This document shows, piece after piece, positions 35,886 through 44,118 of a stretch of DNA of 64,000 nucleotides. Position 1 is the stretch's first letter. Each line of letters begins with the position of its first letter. The notes under the pieces are model-generated. The model saw only the letters and a program-made list of their open reading frames with translations. It was not told the DNA's origin and ran no database searches. Position numbers and translations under genes: made by a program. The stretch is from Amycolatopsis sp. GM8 (lineage in GTDB: Bacteria > Actinomycetota > Actinomycetes > Mycobacteriales > Pseudonocardiaceae), in NCBI RefSeq assembly GCF_021653975.1, contig NZ_JAJKFK010000005.1:531948-595947 (forward strand), in the 5' to 3' direction.

Positions 35886-35909
35886 TATCCGGGATCGTGA
35901 TCCCGGATA
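35886..35909. promoter_or_regulatory. 11-bp-arm palindrome abutting the ilvB promoter
   Basis: TATCCGGGATC (35886-35896), spacer GT, GATCCCGGATA (35899-35909): perfect 11-bp arms. It begins one base behind the -35 box of ilvB and lies between ilvB and the divergent PH-like gene. Position suits an activator site for ilvB or a repressor site for the divergent gene. I know no regulator for it. Confidence 0.6.
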
Positions 35910-35975
35910 CTGGGCTTTCCTATGGTTGGAGGCCCTGGCTTCTCCAGGCGTGCCAACGGGGTGCACCATTTGAAG

Positions 35976-36428
35976 GTGTCCGAAACAACCGACCCCGAAC
36001 TGCCCGTCAAGCGCAGGAAGGCGACGTTCCGCGTACCGCTGATCGGCCTGCTCGCCATCTTCGGCCTGATGATCTGCCTCGCGCCGACGGCGTTCGCCGA
36101 CGTGCCCGGGCTGTGGGCGCTGTACGTGATCCCGCTGGGGCTCATCCTCTTCGTGGTACGGACGCGCACGGTCGCGACGCCGCACGGGCTCGCGGTGCGG
36201 ACCATGTTCGGCCATCGCGAACTCCCGTGGGAGGCGCTCAAAGGCCTGTCGCTCACCAAGCGCGCCAAGGTGCGCGCGGTGCTGACCGACGACAGCACGA
36301 TCCCGCTGCCGTCGGTCCGCACGCGTCACCTGCCGGTGCTCGCCCTGGTGTCGGGCGGGCGGCTGGAGGACCCGACGGGCCTGGTGGACGACCTGATCAC
36401 CGCGCCGGAGCGGAAGCCCACGGAATGA
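35976..36428 (+). CDS. Cfp6-like PH-domain membrane protein
   Basis: A protein of about 150 aa resembling mycobacterial Cfp6 and bacterial PH-like proteins. Two membrane helices (LIGLLAIFGLMICLAPTAF and LWALYVIPLGLILFVV) precede the PH-type part: ATPHGLAVRTMFGHRELPWEALKGLSL, then AVLTDDSTIPLPSVRTRHLPVLALVSGGRL. Function unknown. The start is uncertain: GTG 35976 (MSETTDP), TTG 35970 with GGGG about nine bases upstream, or ATG 35922. In mycobacteria the corresponding gene also lies near ilvB. Its last 32 bp overlap the convergent AtzG-like gene. Confidence 0.75.
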   Translation: MSETTDPELPVKRRKATFRVPLIGLLAIFGLMICLAPTAFADVPGLWALYVIPLGLILFVVRTRTVATPHGLAVRTMFGHRELPWEALKGLSLTKRAKVRAVLTDDSTIPLPSVRTRHLPVLALVSGGRLEDPTGLVDDLITAPERKPTE

Positions 36429-36603
36429 TCCGGGCGCCGGCGCGGAAGCGCAGCGCCGGGTCCACATACCGGGCGGCCTCGACGTCGTAGAGCGCGTCGA
36501 CGGCCGCCCGCTGCGATTCGTAGCCCTTCACGTAAGCCGCGATCTCCGCTTCGGAGGCCGGCAACTGGGCGGCGGCGAGCAGGGTCTTGACTACCTCGGT
36601 CAT
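36397..36603 (-). CDS. AtzG-like small amidase partner
   Basis: A 68-aa protein: VVKTLLAAAQLPASEAEIAAYVKGYESQRAAVDALYDVEAARYVDPALRFRAG. The pattern of a two-helix stretch followed by a D-P-A-L-x-F motif resembles AtzG (and, distantly, GatC), a small subunit that stabilises the amidase AtzE in cyanuric acid breakdown. It follows the 470-aa amidase at 36761, AtzE-like in size, by 157 bp. GGGGAGG upstream of ATG 36603 is a good ribosome-binding site. The assignment is by pattern and context. Confidence 0.65.
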   Translation of the reverse strand: MTEVVKTLLAAAQLPASEAEIAAYVKGYESQRAAVDALYDVEAARYVDPALRFRAGARIIPWASAPAR

Positions 36604-36760
36604 GACAGATCCGCCTCCCCGGAATTCACTGTGTTGGTCACGTCGTGGAACGACGGTTCTGTTTGGTCACGTACTTGTGGCTGGTTTGCGTCACGTTCCC
36701 CTGAGGTGCGGTTGAGAACGGCTCGGCCTGATTTCAACCCTGAGGTCGACACAAGGGGTG

Positions 36761-38173
36761 TCATGCCACTCCTTCTGCAACCGGTTGAGGGACGCGCAGG
36801 TGCCAGTCGGTGCTCTGCTGCAGGGCGTCACCGGCCCGCAGGATCGCGGCCTCGCCGAAGGCGGGCCCGGCCAGCGACAACGACAGCGGCAGGCCGTCGC
36901 CGGTGAAGCCCATCGGGACGGCGAGTACCGGATTGCCGACGCTGTCCCAATACGGCGTGTGGACCAGCGAGAACAGCGCACCTACGTCGGGCTGGCCGTC
37001 GGGCCCGGCGAGGTCCTCGACCTTCGGCGCCCCGGCCGACGCCGTCGGGCACGCGATCACGTCGACGGTCTCGAACAGGCCCGCGAGCGCGTCCTGTGCG
37101 ACGCGCCGGACCCGTTGCGCCTGCACGTAATCCGCGCCGGAGTACAGCGCGCCGGTGGCCATCATGGCGCGGGTCGCGACGAAGTAGTCCGGCCACCGGG
37201 ACAGCAGATCCGTGCGGTGATAGGCGAGCGCCTCGCAGCCCATCGTGATCATGTCCGCGGTGATCATCTCGTGCCAGTACGGCAGTTCGGTCTCGACCAG
37301 CGTCGCGCCCTGCTCGGCGAGCACGGCCAGCGCGGCGTCGAAGCTCGGCGCCAGCGCGGGGTCGCTGCCGTCGGGGAAGTGGTGCTCCCGCACGACACCG
37401 ATCCGCATCCCGGACAGGTCGCCGGTGAACTCCGGCGCGGTGAACGGCGCGTCCACGCAGTCCGGGTCGCTTTCGTGCAGCCCGGCGAGGATCTCGAGCA
37501 CCGCCGCGCAGTCCCGTGCGCTGCGCGCGAGCGGCCCGATGTGGTCGAGGCTGTAGCCCAGCGGCACGCAGCCGGACTTCGGCACCCGGCCGAACGTCGG
37601 CATCAGCCCGCTGACCCCGCAGAACGCCGCCGGGATGCGGATGCTGCCGCCGGTGTCGGTGCCGAGGCCCGCGAGGAACATGCCCGCGGCGACCCCGCTA
37701 CCGGTGCCGGAACTCGATCCGCCGGGCCATGTTTCGGGGTTCCACGGGTTGCGCGGGACGGGGAACGGTTTGCTCGCGTCGGGCATCCCGCACGCGAACT
37801 CCATCGTGGTGGTCTTGCCGGTGATGACCGCACCCGCCGCTTTCATCCGTGACACCACGGGCGCGTCCTTCCCGGCGCCCCAGGTGCGGTCCAGGATCAG
37901 GCTCTGCGCCGTCGTAGGCCCCTCGGCCATCGCGAGGATGTCCTTGACACCAAAGGGAATTCCGTGCAACGGGCCGCGGTCCTCGCCGCGCGCCAGCTCG
38001 GCGTCGGCCTGTGCGGCACGCTCCAGCGCGTACTCGTCGAAGCGGGCGAGGTAGGTGCCGATCTCCGGGTCCCGCGCGTCTGCGGCGCCGATCGCGGCTT
38101 CGGTCAGTGCCACCGAGGTGGTCGTGCCTTCGCGCAGCGCCTTGGCCGCGTCCGTGACTGTCAGCGGTGTCAT
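36761..38173 (-). CDS. Amidase-signature family hydrolase
   Basis: A 470-aa amidase. The Ser-cisSer-Lys triad is visible: Lys in LHGIPFGVKDI (about residue 75), the glycine/serine-rich WPGGSSSGTGSGVAAG (about 150), and the nucleophile Ser in [19 protein letters not shown] (about 174). ATG 38173 overlaps the GntR stop (ATGA). Its size and the following AtzG-like gene suggest an AtzE-like carboxybiuret or related amide hydrolase; the permease and isochorismatase-like hydrolase upstream fit uptake and stepwise breakdown of a ureide or similar compound. Exact substrate unknown. Confidence 0.88.
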   Translation of the reverse strand: MTPLTVTDAAKALREGTTTSVALTEAAIGAADARDPEIGTYLARFDEYALERAAQADAELARGEDRGPLHGIPFGVKDILAMAEGPTTAQSLILDRTWGAGKDAPVVSRMKAAGAVITGKTTTMEFACGMPDASKPFPVPRNPWNPETWPGGSSSGTGSGVAAGMFLAGLGTDTGGSIRIPAAFCGVSGLMPTFGRVPKSGCVPLGYSLDHIGPLARSARDCAAVLEILAGLHESDPDCVDAPFTAPEFTGDLSGMRIGVVREHHFPDGSDPALAPSFDAALAVLAEQGATLVETELPYWHEMITADMITMGCEALAYHRTDLLSRWPDYFVATRAMMATGALYSGADYVQAQRVRRVAQDALAGLFETVDVIACPTASAGAPKVEDLAGPDGQPDVGALFSLVHTPYWDSVGNPVLAVPMGFTGDGLPLSLSLAGPAFGEAAILRAGDALQQSTDWHLRVPQPVAEGVA

Positions 38174-38910
38174 GACAACTCCCTGCTGCTGCCCCGCGAA
38201 ACGAATCGGAACCGTTCGCCGCGGGTGTGGATGAAGGCCAGGTCGAACGGGCGCCCGGCGAGGTCGTAGATGAGCTGTTCCATCGCGATCAGCGGGGCAC
38301 CTTCGCGGATACCGAGCGCCGCGGCGAGCGAGGCGTCGGCCAGCTCGCAGTTGAAGATGAATTCGGAGTCCGAGAGCCGTACGCCGGCGTCGTCGAGCAG
38401 CCGGTACCAGTCGGAGACGAAGGGCGTGTCGCGCAGTTGCCCGCCTTCGGGGAACAGGACGTAGTTCGTGGCGACCGCGATCGGTTCCTCGTCGTGCAGC
38501 GACACGTAGTCCAGCCGCAGGCACGGCGTCCCGTCGGGCACACCGAGGCGCGCGGCGACGGTCGGCGGGGCCGGCACCACCGAGCGGTCCAGTTCGCGGG
38601 GCCGCATCCGCTGGTTGAACATGCTCTCCCTGGACGGCTTGATGACCCCGTGTGCCTCGGGCAACGAGGTCTTCACCGGACTGATCACGACGTGCGTGCC
38701 GACGCCCTGGGTGCGTTCGATCAGTCCTTCGGCCCGCAGCAGCGCCAGCGCCGCCCGCACGGTGGCCCGCGACGCGCCGTGGGACGCCATCAGCTCGCCC
38801 TCGCCGGGCAGCTGCCCGCCGGGAAAATGACCGCCCTGGACGGCGCCGCGCAGCATGTCCCGCAACCGGCGCACCTCGTGCACCCGCTGCTGCGGGGAAA
38901 CAGGCCTCAC
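38170..38910 (-). CDS. GntR/HutC-family transcriptional regulator
   Basis: A 246-aa regulator. The winged helix (residues 10-75) has LRDMLRGAVQGGHFPGGQLPGEGELMASHGASRATVRAALALLRAEGLIERTQGVGTHVV; the C-terminal UTRA ligand domain covers about 95-240, with AVATNYVLFPEG and MEQLIYDLAGRPFDLAFIHTRGERFRF. GTG 38910 starts just before the DNA-binding domain. It is coupled to the amidase by an ATGA overlap and preceded by a long inverted repeat (38968-39060) that is its likely operator. Probably senses a pathway compound. Confidence 0.9.
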   Translation of the reverse strand: MRPVSPQQRVHEVRRLRDMLRGAVQGGHFPGGQLPGEGELMASHGASRATVRAALALLRAEGLIERTQGVGTHVVISPVKTSLPEAHGVIKPSRESMFNQRMRPRELDRSVVPAPPTVAARLGVPDGTPCLRLDYVSLHDEEPIAVATNYVLFPEGGQLRDTPFVSDWYRLLDDAGVRLSDSEFIFNCELADASLAAALGIREGAPLIAMEQLIYDLAGRPFDLAFIHTRGERFRFVSRGSSRELS

Positions 38911-38967
38911 ACGTCGAGACGGTAAGTACCGGCCGTTGCCCGCCGGTCTCGGGCCGATGACCTCGCC

Positions 38968-39060
38968 GTTACCAATCCGACCGAAAGTAGGCGGACACGG
39001 TCCGCACCCGACCTGCTCGTCGATACCCGTCTCCGCCGTGGCTGCCGTCGGATTGGTAAC
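38968..39060. promoter_or_regulatory. Widely spaced 14-bp inverted repeat before the GntR gene
   Basis: GTTACCAATCCGAC (38968-38981) and its exact reverse complement GTCGGATTGGTAAC (39047-39060) are 65 bp apart in the 176-bp gap between the hydrolase and GntR genes. Two identical sites in opposite orientation suggest paired regulator binding or DNA looping. Confidence 0.55.
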
Positions 39061-39086
39061 CGTCGGCGCGGGCCTAGCCAGCCCGA

Positions 39087-39680
39087 TCATGCCGGCACCG
39101 CTGCCCCGGCGAACTCCGCGACCGTCGTGACGGTGGCGAACCCGCAGTCGCGCATCACTTCGATGCCGATGTCGTGCAGCCGCGAAGTCTGTGCGGCACA
39201 ACAGTCTTCGAGCAGCGTGACCTCGAAGTCACGCATGATCGCCGACCGCACGGTGGTCTCGACGCAGAAGTTCGTGACCACGCCGCACACCACGAGCTCG
39301 GCGGCGCCGAGGCCGCGCAGGAGCGGTTCGAGCGAGGTCCACTGGAACGCGTCGAGCCGGCACTTGTCGACGACCAGGTCGTCGTCACCGCGTTTGAGGT
39401 CATCCACGACGTCGCCGTCCCAGCTGCCCGCGAGCAGCCCGCCCACGGACGCGAGGTCGGCGGTGCGACCGGCCAGCCACGGGCCTTCGTCGTAGAAGCC
39501 GGGCCGGTAGACGTGCCGGGTGAAGATCACCGGAATCCCTTGCGCACGAGCACTTTCCACGGCTCGCGCGGAATTGGCCACAGCGGCTTCGGCGCCTTCG
39601 AGCGGCAGGCCGAGCTTCGGCAGCGAGCCGTCCGGGTGGCAGAAGCCGTTCTGCACATCGACGACGATCATGGCCTTCAT
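39087..39680 (-). CDS. Isochorismatase-like cysteine hydrolase
   Basis: A 197-aa hydrolase of the isochorismatase/nicotinamidase/biuret hydrolase superfamily. The Asp-Lys-Cys triad is seen in MIVVDVQNGFCHPDGS (Asp about residue 8), DDLVVDKCRLDAF (Lys about 111) and VVCGVVTNFCVETTVRSAIMRDF (Cys about 146). These enzymes cut C-N bonds of amides or ureides. Between an NCS1 permease (ATGA overlap) and an amidase operon, it probably acts early in the same catabolic route, for example as a biuret- or ureidoacrylate-type hydrolase; this is inferred from context. Confidence 0.88.
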   Translation of the reverse strand: MKAMIVVDVQNGFCHPDGSLPKLGLPLEGAEAAVANSARAVESARAQGIPVIFTRHVYRPGFYDEGPWLAGRTADLASVGGLLAGSWDGDVVDDLKRGDDDLVVDKCRLDAFQWTSLEPLLRGLGAAELVVCGVVTNFCVETTVRSAIMRDFEVTLLEDCCAAQTSRLHDIGIEVMRDCGFATVTTVAEFAGAAVPA

Positions 39681-41326
39681 CGCGTGACCTCCAGTTCCTT
39701 CGGTGGGCTGAAACGGGGCATCCCGAGCGGCGTGGCACCCTTCGGCGGCCGCCAGGCGTTGGGCTTGCAGGCGTCGTGGCAGGCGCCCTCGGTCGAGCAG
39801 CACAGCGAGCAGATGGTGCCGCCGTGGTGCGGGCAGGTCGCCATGTCGACCACGTCGTAGCTGCCCTCGCAGACCGAACACGGCAGGACGCCGTCATTGG
39901 CCGGAAGTTCCGAAAGGCGCGCGATGTACCACCGGCCACGGGTCGCGAGCGCGACGACGGGCGGCAGCAGGAGCGCGACGGCGAGCGCGATGAACGGGGA
40001 CAGCGCGGCGGCGGTCGTGCCGAACGCGCCGTAGTAGGCGACCATCGAGATCGCCCCGGCGACGATCATCGAGCCGAAGCCGACCGGGTTGACGTGGTAG
40101 AGATGCGCGCGGTGGAACACCAGGTCCGGCGGCGCGAGCTTGAGCCAGCGCTTGTTGATCACCAGGTCCGAGACCATCGCGGCGATCCACGCGATGCCGA
40201 CGTTCGAGTACCAGGCGAGCACGTCGACGATATGCGTGAAGATGTCGACCTCCATCAGCACCAGGGAAAGCCCGACCTGGAGGAACACCCACGCGGCCCG
40301 GCCGGGATGGCGGTGCAGCAACCGGGAGAAGAAGTTCGACCAGGACAGCGAACCCGAGTAGGTGTTCATGATGTTGATCTTGATCTGGGACAGCAGCACG
40401 AGCAGCCCGGCGAGGATCAGGGCGACCGTGTGGTTCCCGGTCAGCCGCTCGTAGACCGCGGTGAACAGGTCCACCGGCACCCCGACGTGCCCGGCGTCGA
40501 GCTTCGTCGAGGCGTAGCCGACCAGCAGCGTCGAGGCGAAGAAGATGCCGACGGCGAACAGCGCGAACCCCGGCCCGCCCATGATCACCGCGAGCCGCCA
40601 CTTGCCGCGGTTCTTGCTCGTCGGGTCGGGCATCAGGCGCAGGTAGTCGCCCTGCTCCCCCACCTGCGCGGCGAGCGACAGGTTCGCGGCGGCGATGGTG
40701 AACACCGCGATCACCGTCAGCCCGGCCAGCCCCGCCGGGGACACCGTCGCCGGGTGGACCATGTTGTGCCCGGCGTCCGGCGCGGTCGCCGCGGTGCCGA
40801 GCGCGATACCGATCAGCGCGATCCAGATCGGCCACGTCCAGGCCTGGAACTTCGAGGAGAACGACATCCCGTACAGCGTCAGCGGGATCATCACCGCGGA
40901 CACCACGACGTAGGACAGGTGGATGTCCAGATGGGTCAGCGCGGTCACCGCCTGCGCCATGATCGCGCCCTCGTAGGCGAGGAAGATCAGCGTGTAGGTC
41001 GCGTAGACCAGCGAGGTCAGCGTGGAGCCGAGATACCCGAAGCCGGAACCGCGGGTGAGCAGGTCGATGTCGACGTGTTTGCGGGCGATCGCGAACGCGA
41101 TCACCAGGGTCAGCGGCAGCGTCACCACGGCCGCGACGAGGAAACCGGTCAGCGCGTTGGCGAACCCGAAGGCGTCCACGAACGCCGCGTCGAGTGCGTA
41201 GCCCGCCATCGCGGAAATGCCCACGAGGCAGGACAGGAAGACCATCCACGGCGACCACTTCCGGAATGCCGCCGGGGTGTAGCGCAGTGAGTAGTCCTCC
41301 ATCTGCGGATTGTCAGCGAGGCCCAT
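39677..41326 (-). CDS. NCS1-type nucleobase/ureide permease with Cys-rich tail
   Basis: A 549-aa transporter. About twelve membrane helices fill residues 25-475 (for example MVFLSCLVGISAMAGYALDAAFVDAF and INIMNTYSGSLSWSNFFSRL), as in purine/cytosine/allantoin permeases. Residues 485-530 form an unusual soluble tail with nine Cys: CSVCEG, ATCPHHGGTICSLCCSTEGACHDACK, suited to metal binding. I recall similar tails on permease-sensor fusions but could not check. It is the first gene of the catabolic cluster and overlaps the hydrolase start (ATGA). Confidence 0.87.
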   Translation of the reverse strand: MGLADNPQMEDYSLRYTPAAFRKWSPWMVFLSCLVGISAMAGYALDAAFVDAFGFANALTGFLVAAVVTLPLTLVIAFAIARKHVDIDLLTRGSGFGYLGSTLTSLVYATYTLIFLAYEGAIMAQAVTALTHLDIHLSYVVVSAVMIPLTLYGMSFSSKFQAWTWPIWIALIGIALGTAATAPDAGHNMVHPATVSPAGLAGLTVIAVFTIAAANLSLAAQVGEQGDYLRLMPDPTSKNRGKWRLAVIMGGPGFALFAVGIFFASTLLVGYASTKLDAGHVGVPVDLFTAVYERLTGNHTVALILAGLLVLLSQIKINIMNTYSGSLSWSNFFSRLLHRHPGRAAWVFLQVGLSLVLMEVDIFTHIVDVLAWYSNVGIAWIAAMVSDLVINKRWLKLAPPDLVFHRAHLYHVNPVGFGSMIVAGAISMVAYYGAFGTTAAALSPFIALAVALLLPPVVALATRGRWYIARLSELPANDGVLPCSVCEGSYDVVDMATCPHHGGTICSLCCSTEGACHDACKPNAWRPPKGATPLGMPRFSPPKELEVTR

Positions 41327-41539
41327 TCTTGATCCCTTCGCTCGAGGTGGCCGAACGCTGTCAGCGGCGTATTGCGGGCGCGTATCCGCTTTCGGTGCGC
41401 CCGGTTACGCCGATTCCACACCGCACCGGAAACGGATTGACCTGCGGTTTCCCACATTCCGGTCGCAATTCCGCCGAAATTCCGGGGCACCGCGCCGCCC
41501 CGGGAAAGCGGTGATCGGCGCGGGCGTAACCTCGAACCC

Positions 41540-43384
41540 ATGCCAGCTCTGCGCTCCCGAACCACCACCCACGGCCGCAACGCCGCGGGCGCCCGTTCCC
41601 TCTGGCGGGCCACCGGCATGACCGACAGCGACTTCGGCAAGCCGATCGTGGCGATCGCCAACTCCTACACCCAGTTCGTGCCGGGCCACGTACACCTCAA
41701 GGATCTCGGCGAGATCGTCGCCGAGGCCGTGGCCGAGGCCGGCGGGGTCGCCCGCGAGTTCCACACGATCGCCGTGGACGACGGGATCGCCATGGGGCAC
41801 AGCGGCATGCTCTACTCGCTGCCCTCGCGCGAGATCATCGCCGACTCCGTCGAGTACATGGTCAACGCGCACCAGGCCGACGCGCTCGTGTGCATCTCGA
41901 ACTGCGACAAGATCACCCCGGGCATGCTCAACGCCGCGATGCGGCTCAACATCCCGACGGTGTTCGTCTCCGGCGGCCCGATGGAGGCCGGCAAGGCCGT
42001 GGTGGTGGGCGGGGTGGCCCAGGCCCCGACCGACCTGATCACCGCGATCTCCGCCTCAGCCAGCCCGGAGGTCGACGAGGACGGATTGTCCATTGTGGAG
42101 CGGTCGGCCTGCCCGACCTGTGGCTCCTGCTCGGGCATGTTCACCGCGAACTCGATGAACTGCCTCACCGAGGCGCTCGGGCTTTCCTTGCCGGGCAACG
42201 GTTCCACCCTCGCGACGCACGCCGCCCGGCGCGCGCTGTTCGCCGGCGCCGGCCGCACGGTGATCGACCTGTGCAAGCGCTGGTACGAAAACGACGACGA
42301 GAGCGTGCTGCCGCGGTCGATCGCCACCAAGGCCGCGTTCGAGAACGCGATGGCGCTCGACATGGCGATGGGCGGTTCGACGAACACCGTGCTGCACATC
42401 CTCGCCGCGGCGCAGGAGGGCGAGGTCGACTTCACGATCGCCGACATCGACGCGATCGGCCGCCGCGTGCCGTGCGTGTCGAAGGTTGCGCCGAACTCCG
42501 ATTACCACATGGAGGACGTGCACCGCGCCGGCGGCATCCCGGCGATCCTCGGTGAGCTGTACCGGGGTGGGCTGCTCAACACCGAGGTGCATTCGGTGCA
42601 CTCGCCCACGCTCGACCAGTGGCTGTCCACGTGGGACATTCGCGCGGAGGCGCCGTCGGCGGAGGCGGTCGAGCTGTTCCACGCCGCGCCGGGCGGAGTC
42701 CGCACCACGCAAGCGTTCTCGACCGAGAACCGGTGGTCCTCTTTGGACACCGACGCCGCGGGCGGGTGCATTCGCGATCTGGAGCACGCGTACACCAAGG
42801 ATGGCGGGCTGGCGATCCTGCGCGGAAACCTCGCCGAAAACGGCGCGGTGATCAAGGCCGCGGGAATCGACGAGGCGCTCTGGCGGTTCGAAGGCCCGGC
42901 GCGAGTCGTGGAAAGCCAGGAGGAAGCGGTTTCGGTCATCCTGGGCAAGGAGATCCAGCCCGGCGAGGTGCTCGTGGTGCGCTACGAGGGTCCCGCCGGC
43001 GGGCCGGGCATGCAGGAGATGCTGCACCCGACCGCGTTCCTCAAGGGCGCGGGCCTGGGCAAGAAGTGCGCGCTGATCACCGACGGGCGGTTCTCCGGCG
43101 GCTCGTCCGGGATCTCGGTCGGGCACATCTCACCGGAGGCGGCCTCGGGTGGGGTGATCGGCCTGGTGGAGAACGGCGACCGGATCCTCATCGACGTGCA
43201 CGAGCGCACGCTGGAACTGCTGGTGGAGGACGAGGTGCTCGCCGAGCGCCGCGCGAAGATGGACGCCAGCGAGCGCCCGTGGCAGCCGGCGTCCCGGCAG
43301 CGCCCGGTCACCGCCGCGCTGCGCGCCTACGCCCGGATGGCCACCTCGGCCGACACCGGCGCGGTCCGCGACGTCACCCGCTGA
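41540..43384 (+). CDS. ilvD: Dihydroxy-acid dehydratase
   Basis: A 614-aa Fe-S enzyme that dehydrates 2,3-dihydroxy-isovalerate and 2,3-dihydroxy-3-methylvalerate to the 2-oxo acids of Val and Ile synthesis. Cluster-binding Cys lie in [13 protein letters not shown] (about residue 121) and [26 protein letters not shown] (about 192); the C-terminus shows [25 protein letters not shown]. Full-length bacterial IlvD of the long type. It is divergent from the NCS1 permease with 213 bp between and is separate from ilvBNC. Confidence 0.97.
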   Translation: MPALRSRTTTHGRNAAGARSLWRATGMTDSDFGKPIVAIANSYTQFVPGHVHLKDLGEIVAEAVAEAGGVAREFHTIAVDDGIAMGHSGMLYSLPSREIIADSVEYMVNAHQADALVCISNCDKITPGMLNAAMRLNIPTVFVSGGPMEAGKAVVVGGVAQAPTDLITAISASASPEVDEDGLSIVERSACPTCGSCSGMFTANSMNCLTEALGLSLPGNGSTLATHAARRALFAGAGRTVIDLCKRWYENDDESVLPRSIATKAAFENAMALDMAMGGSTNTVLHILAAAQEGEVDFTIADIDAIGRRVPCVSKVAPNSDYHMEDVHRAGGIPAILGELYRGGLLNTEVHSVHSPTLDQWLSTWDIRAEAPSAEAVELFHAAPGGVRTTQAFSTENRWSSLDTDAAGGCIRDLEHAYTKDGGLAILRGNLAENGAVIKAAGIDEALWRFEGPARVVESQEEAVSVILGKEIQPGEVLVVRYEGPAGGPGMQEMLHPTAFLKGAGLGKKCALITDGRFSGGSSGISVGHISPEAASGGVIGLVENGDRILIDVHERTLELLVEDEVLAERRAKMDASERPWQPASRQRPVTAALRAYARMATSADTGAVRDVTR

Positions 43385-43390
43385 GCGGGG

Positions 43391-43431
43391 CTTCCGCCGC
43401 TGACCGCGCCGGACGTGGTCAGCGGCGGAAG
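43391..43431. terminator. Bidirectional terminator between ilvD and DoxX genes
   Basis: Perfect 15-bp arms (43391-43405 and 43417-43431: CTTCCGCCGCTGACC and its complement) enclose an 11-nt loop. It lies 6 bp after the ilvD stop and contains the stop codon of the convergent DoxX gene (43419-43421). Confidence 0.8.
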
Positions 43432-44069
43432 AAGTACGTGAGGGCGACGACGACGGCCGCCGCGAGCACCAGGCCGACGACGCCGAACCACACGGGCCGG
43501 CGGCGCCACGGCGTGTTGGTGTCGATCGAGACCCCGCCGGGGCCGGTGAACAACAGCGCCAGTGCGATCCCGCCGAGCACCACGTGGAACTCGTACCCGT
43601 CGCCGTTGCCGAGGAAGTACCCCGAACCCGCCTGGTACTTGAGGTAAACGGCGTTCGCGACGACCGCGAGCAGCGCGGCCGCGGCGACCGGGGTGAACAG
43701 CCCGAAGATCAGCAACACGCCGCCGGCGATCTCGGTGACACCGCCGAGCCACGACAGCACGGTGAGCTGGCTGGTGTAGCCCTGGTCGCCGAGGATCCGC
43801 GAGAACTCGCCGATTCCCGGGCCGCCCCAGATGCCGAACACCTTCTGCACCCCGTGGACACCCAGCGTGCCACCGAGCACCAGTCTCAGCACGAGCAGAC
43901 CGAAACTCAGGCCGCCGTGCCACTGCGGTAACCGGTCTTCCTCGTATCCACCGAGACGATCTTCGGGTTCGGACAGCGTGGTGTCGGAACCGGCGGCGGT
44001 GAAATAGCCGGAATCGCCGGAATCCTTGTACGTGGTGCGCCGACCGTAGTCTTCACTTTCGCTTGTCAC
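43419..44069 (-). CDS. DoxX-family membrane protein
   Basis: A 216-aa inner-membrane protein. A charged N-terminus of about 50 residues precedes four helices: LSFGLLVLRLVLGGTLGVHGVQKVFG, LTVLSWLGGVTEIAGGVLLIFGLF, VAAAALLAVVANAVYLKY and EFHVVLGGIALALLF, the DoxX pattern, followed by a fifth helix at the end. In mycobacteria a DoxX protein partners SodA and SseA; no such genes are nearby. GTG 44069 begins TSESEDYGRR; an ATG at 44216 would add unlikely sequence. Confidence 0.85.
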   Translation of the reverse strand: MTSESEDYGRRTTYKDSGDSGYFTAAGSDTTLSEPEDRLGGYEEDRLPQWHGGLSFGLLVLRLVLGGTLGVHGVQKVFGIWGGPGIGEFSRILGDQGYTSQLTVLSWLGGVTEIAGGVLLIFGLFTPVAAAALLAVVANAVYLKYQAGSGYFLGNGDGYEFHVVLGGIALALLFTGPGGVSIDTNTPWRRRPVWFGVVGLVLAAAVVVALTYFFRR

Positions 44070-44118
44070 GCCGCGCAGAGTAGAGCACAACACCCGTTCG
44101 AGTGAACCGTTTCCGCGC

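Noticed and set aside
36636..36696. Three GTCACGT words upstream of the AtzG-like gene
   Set aside because: Spacings of 29 and 24 bp are irregular and no inverted partner exists; too weak to call an operator.
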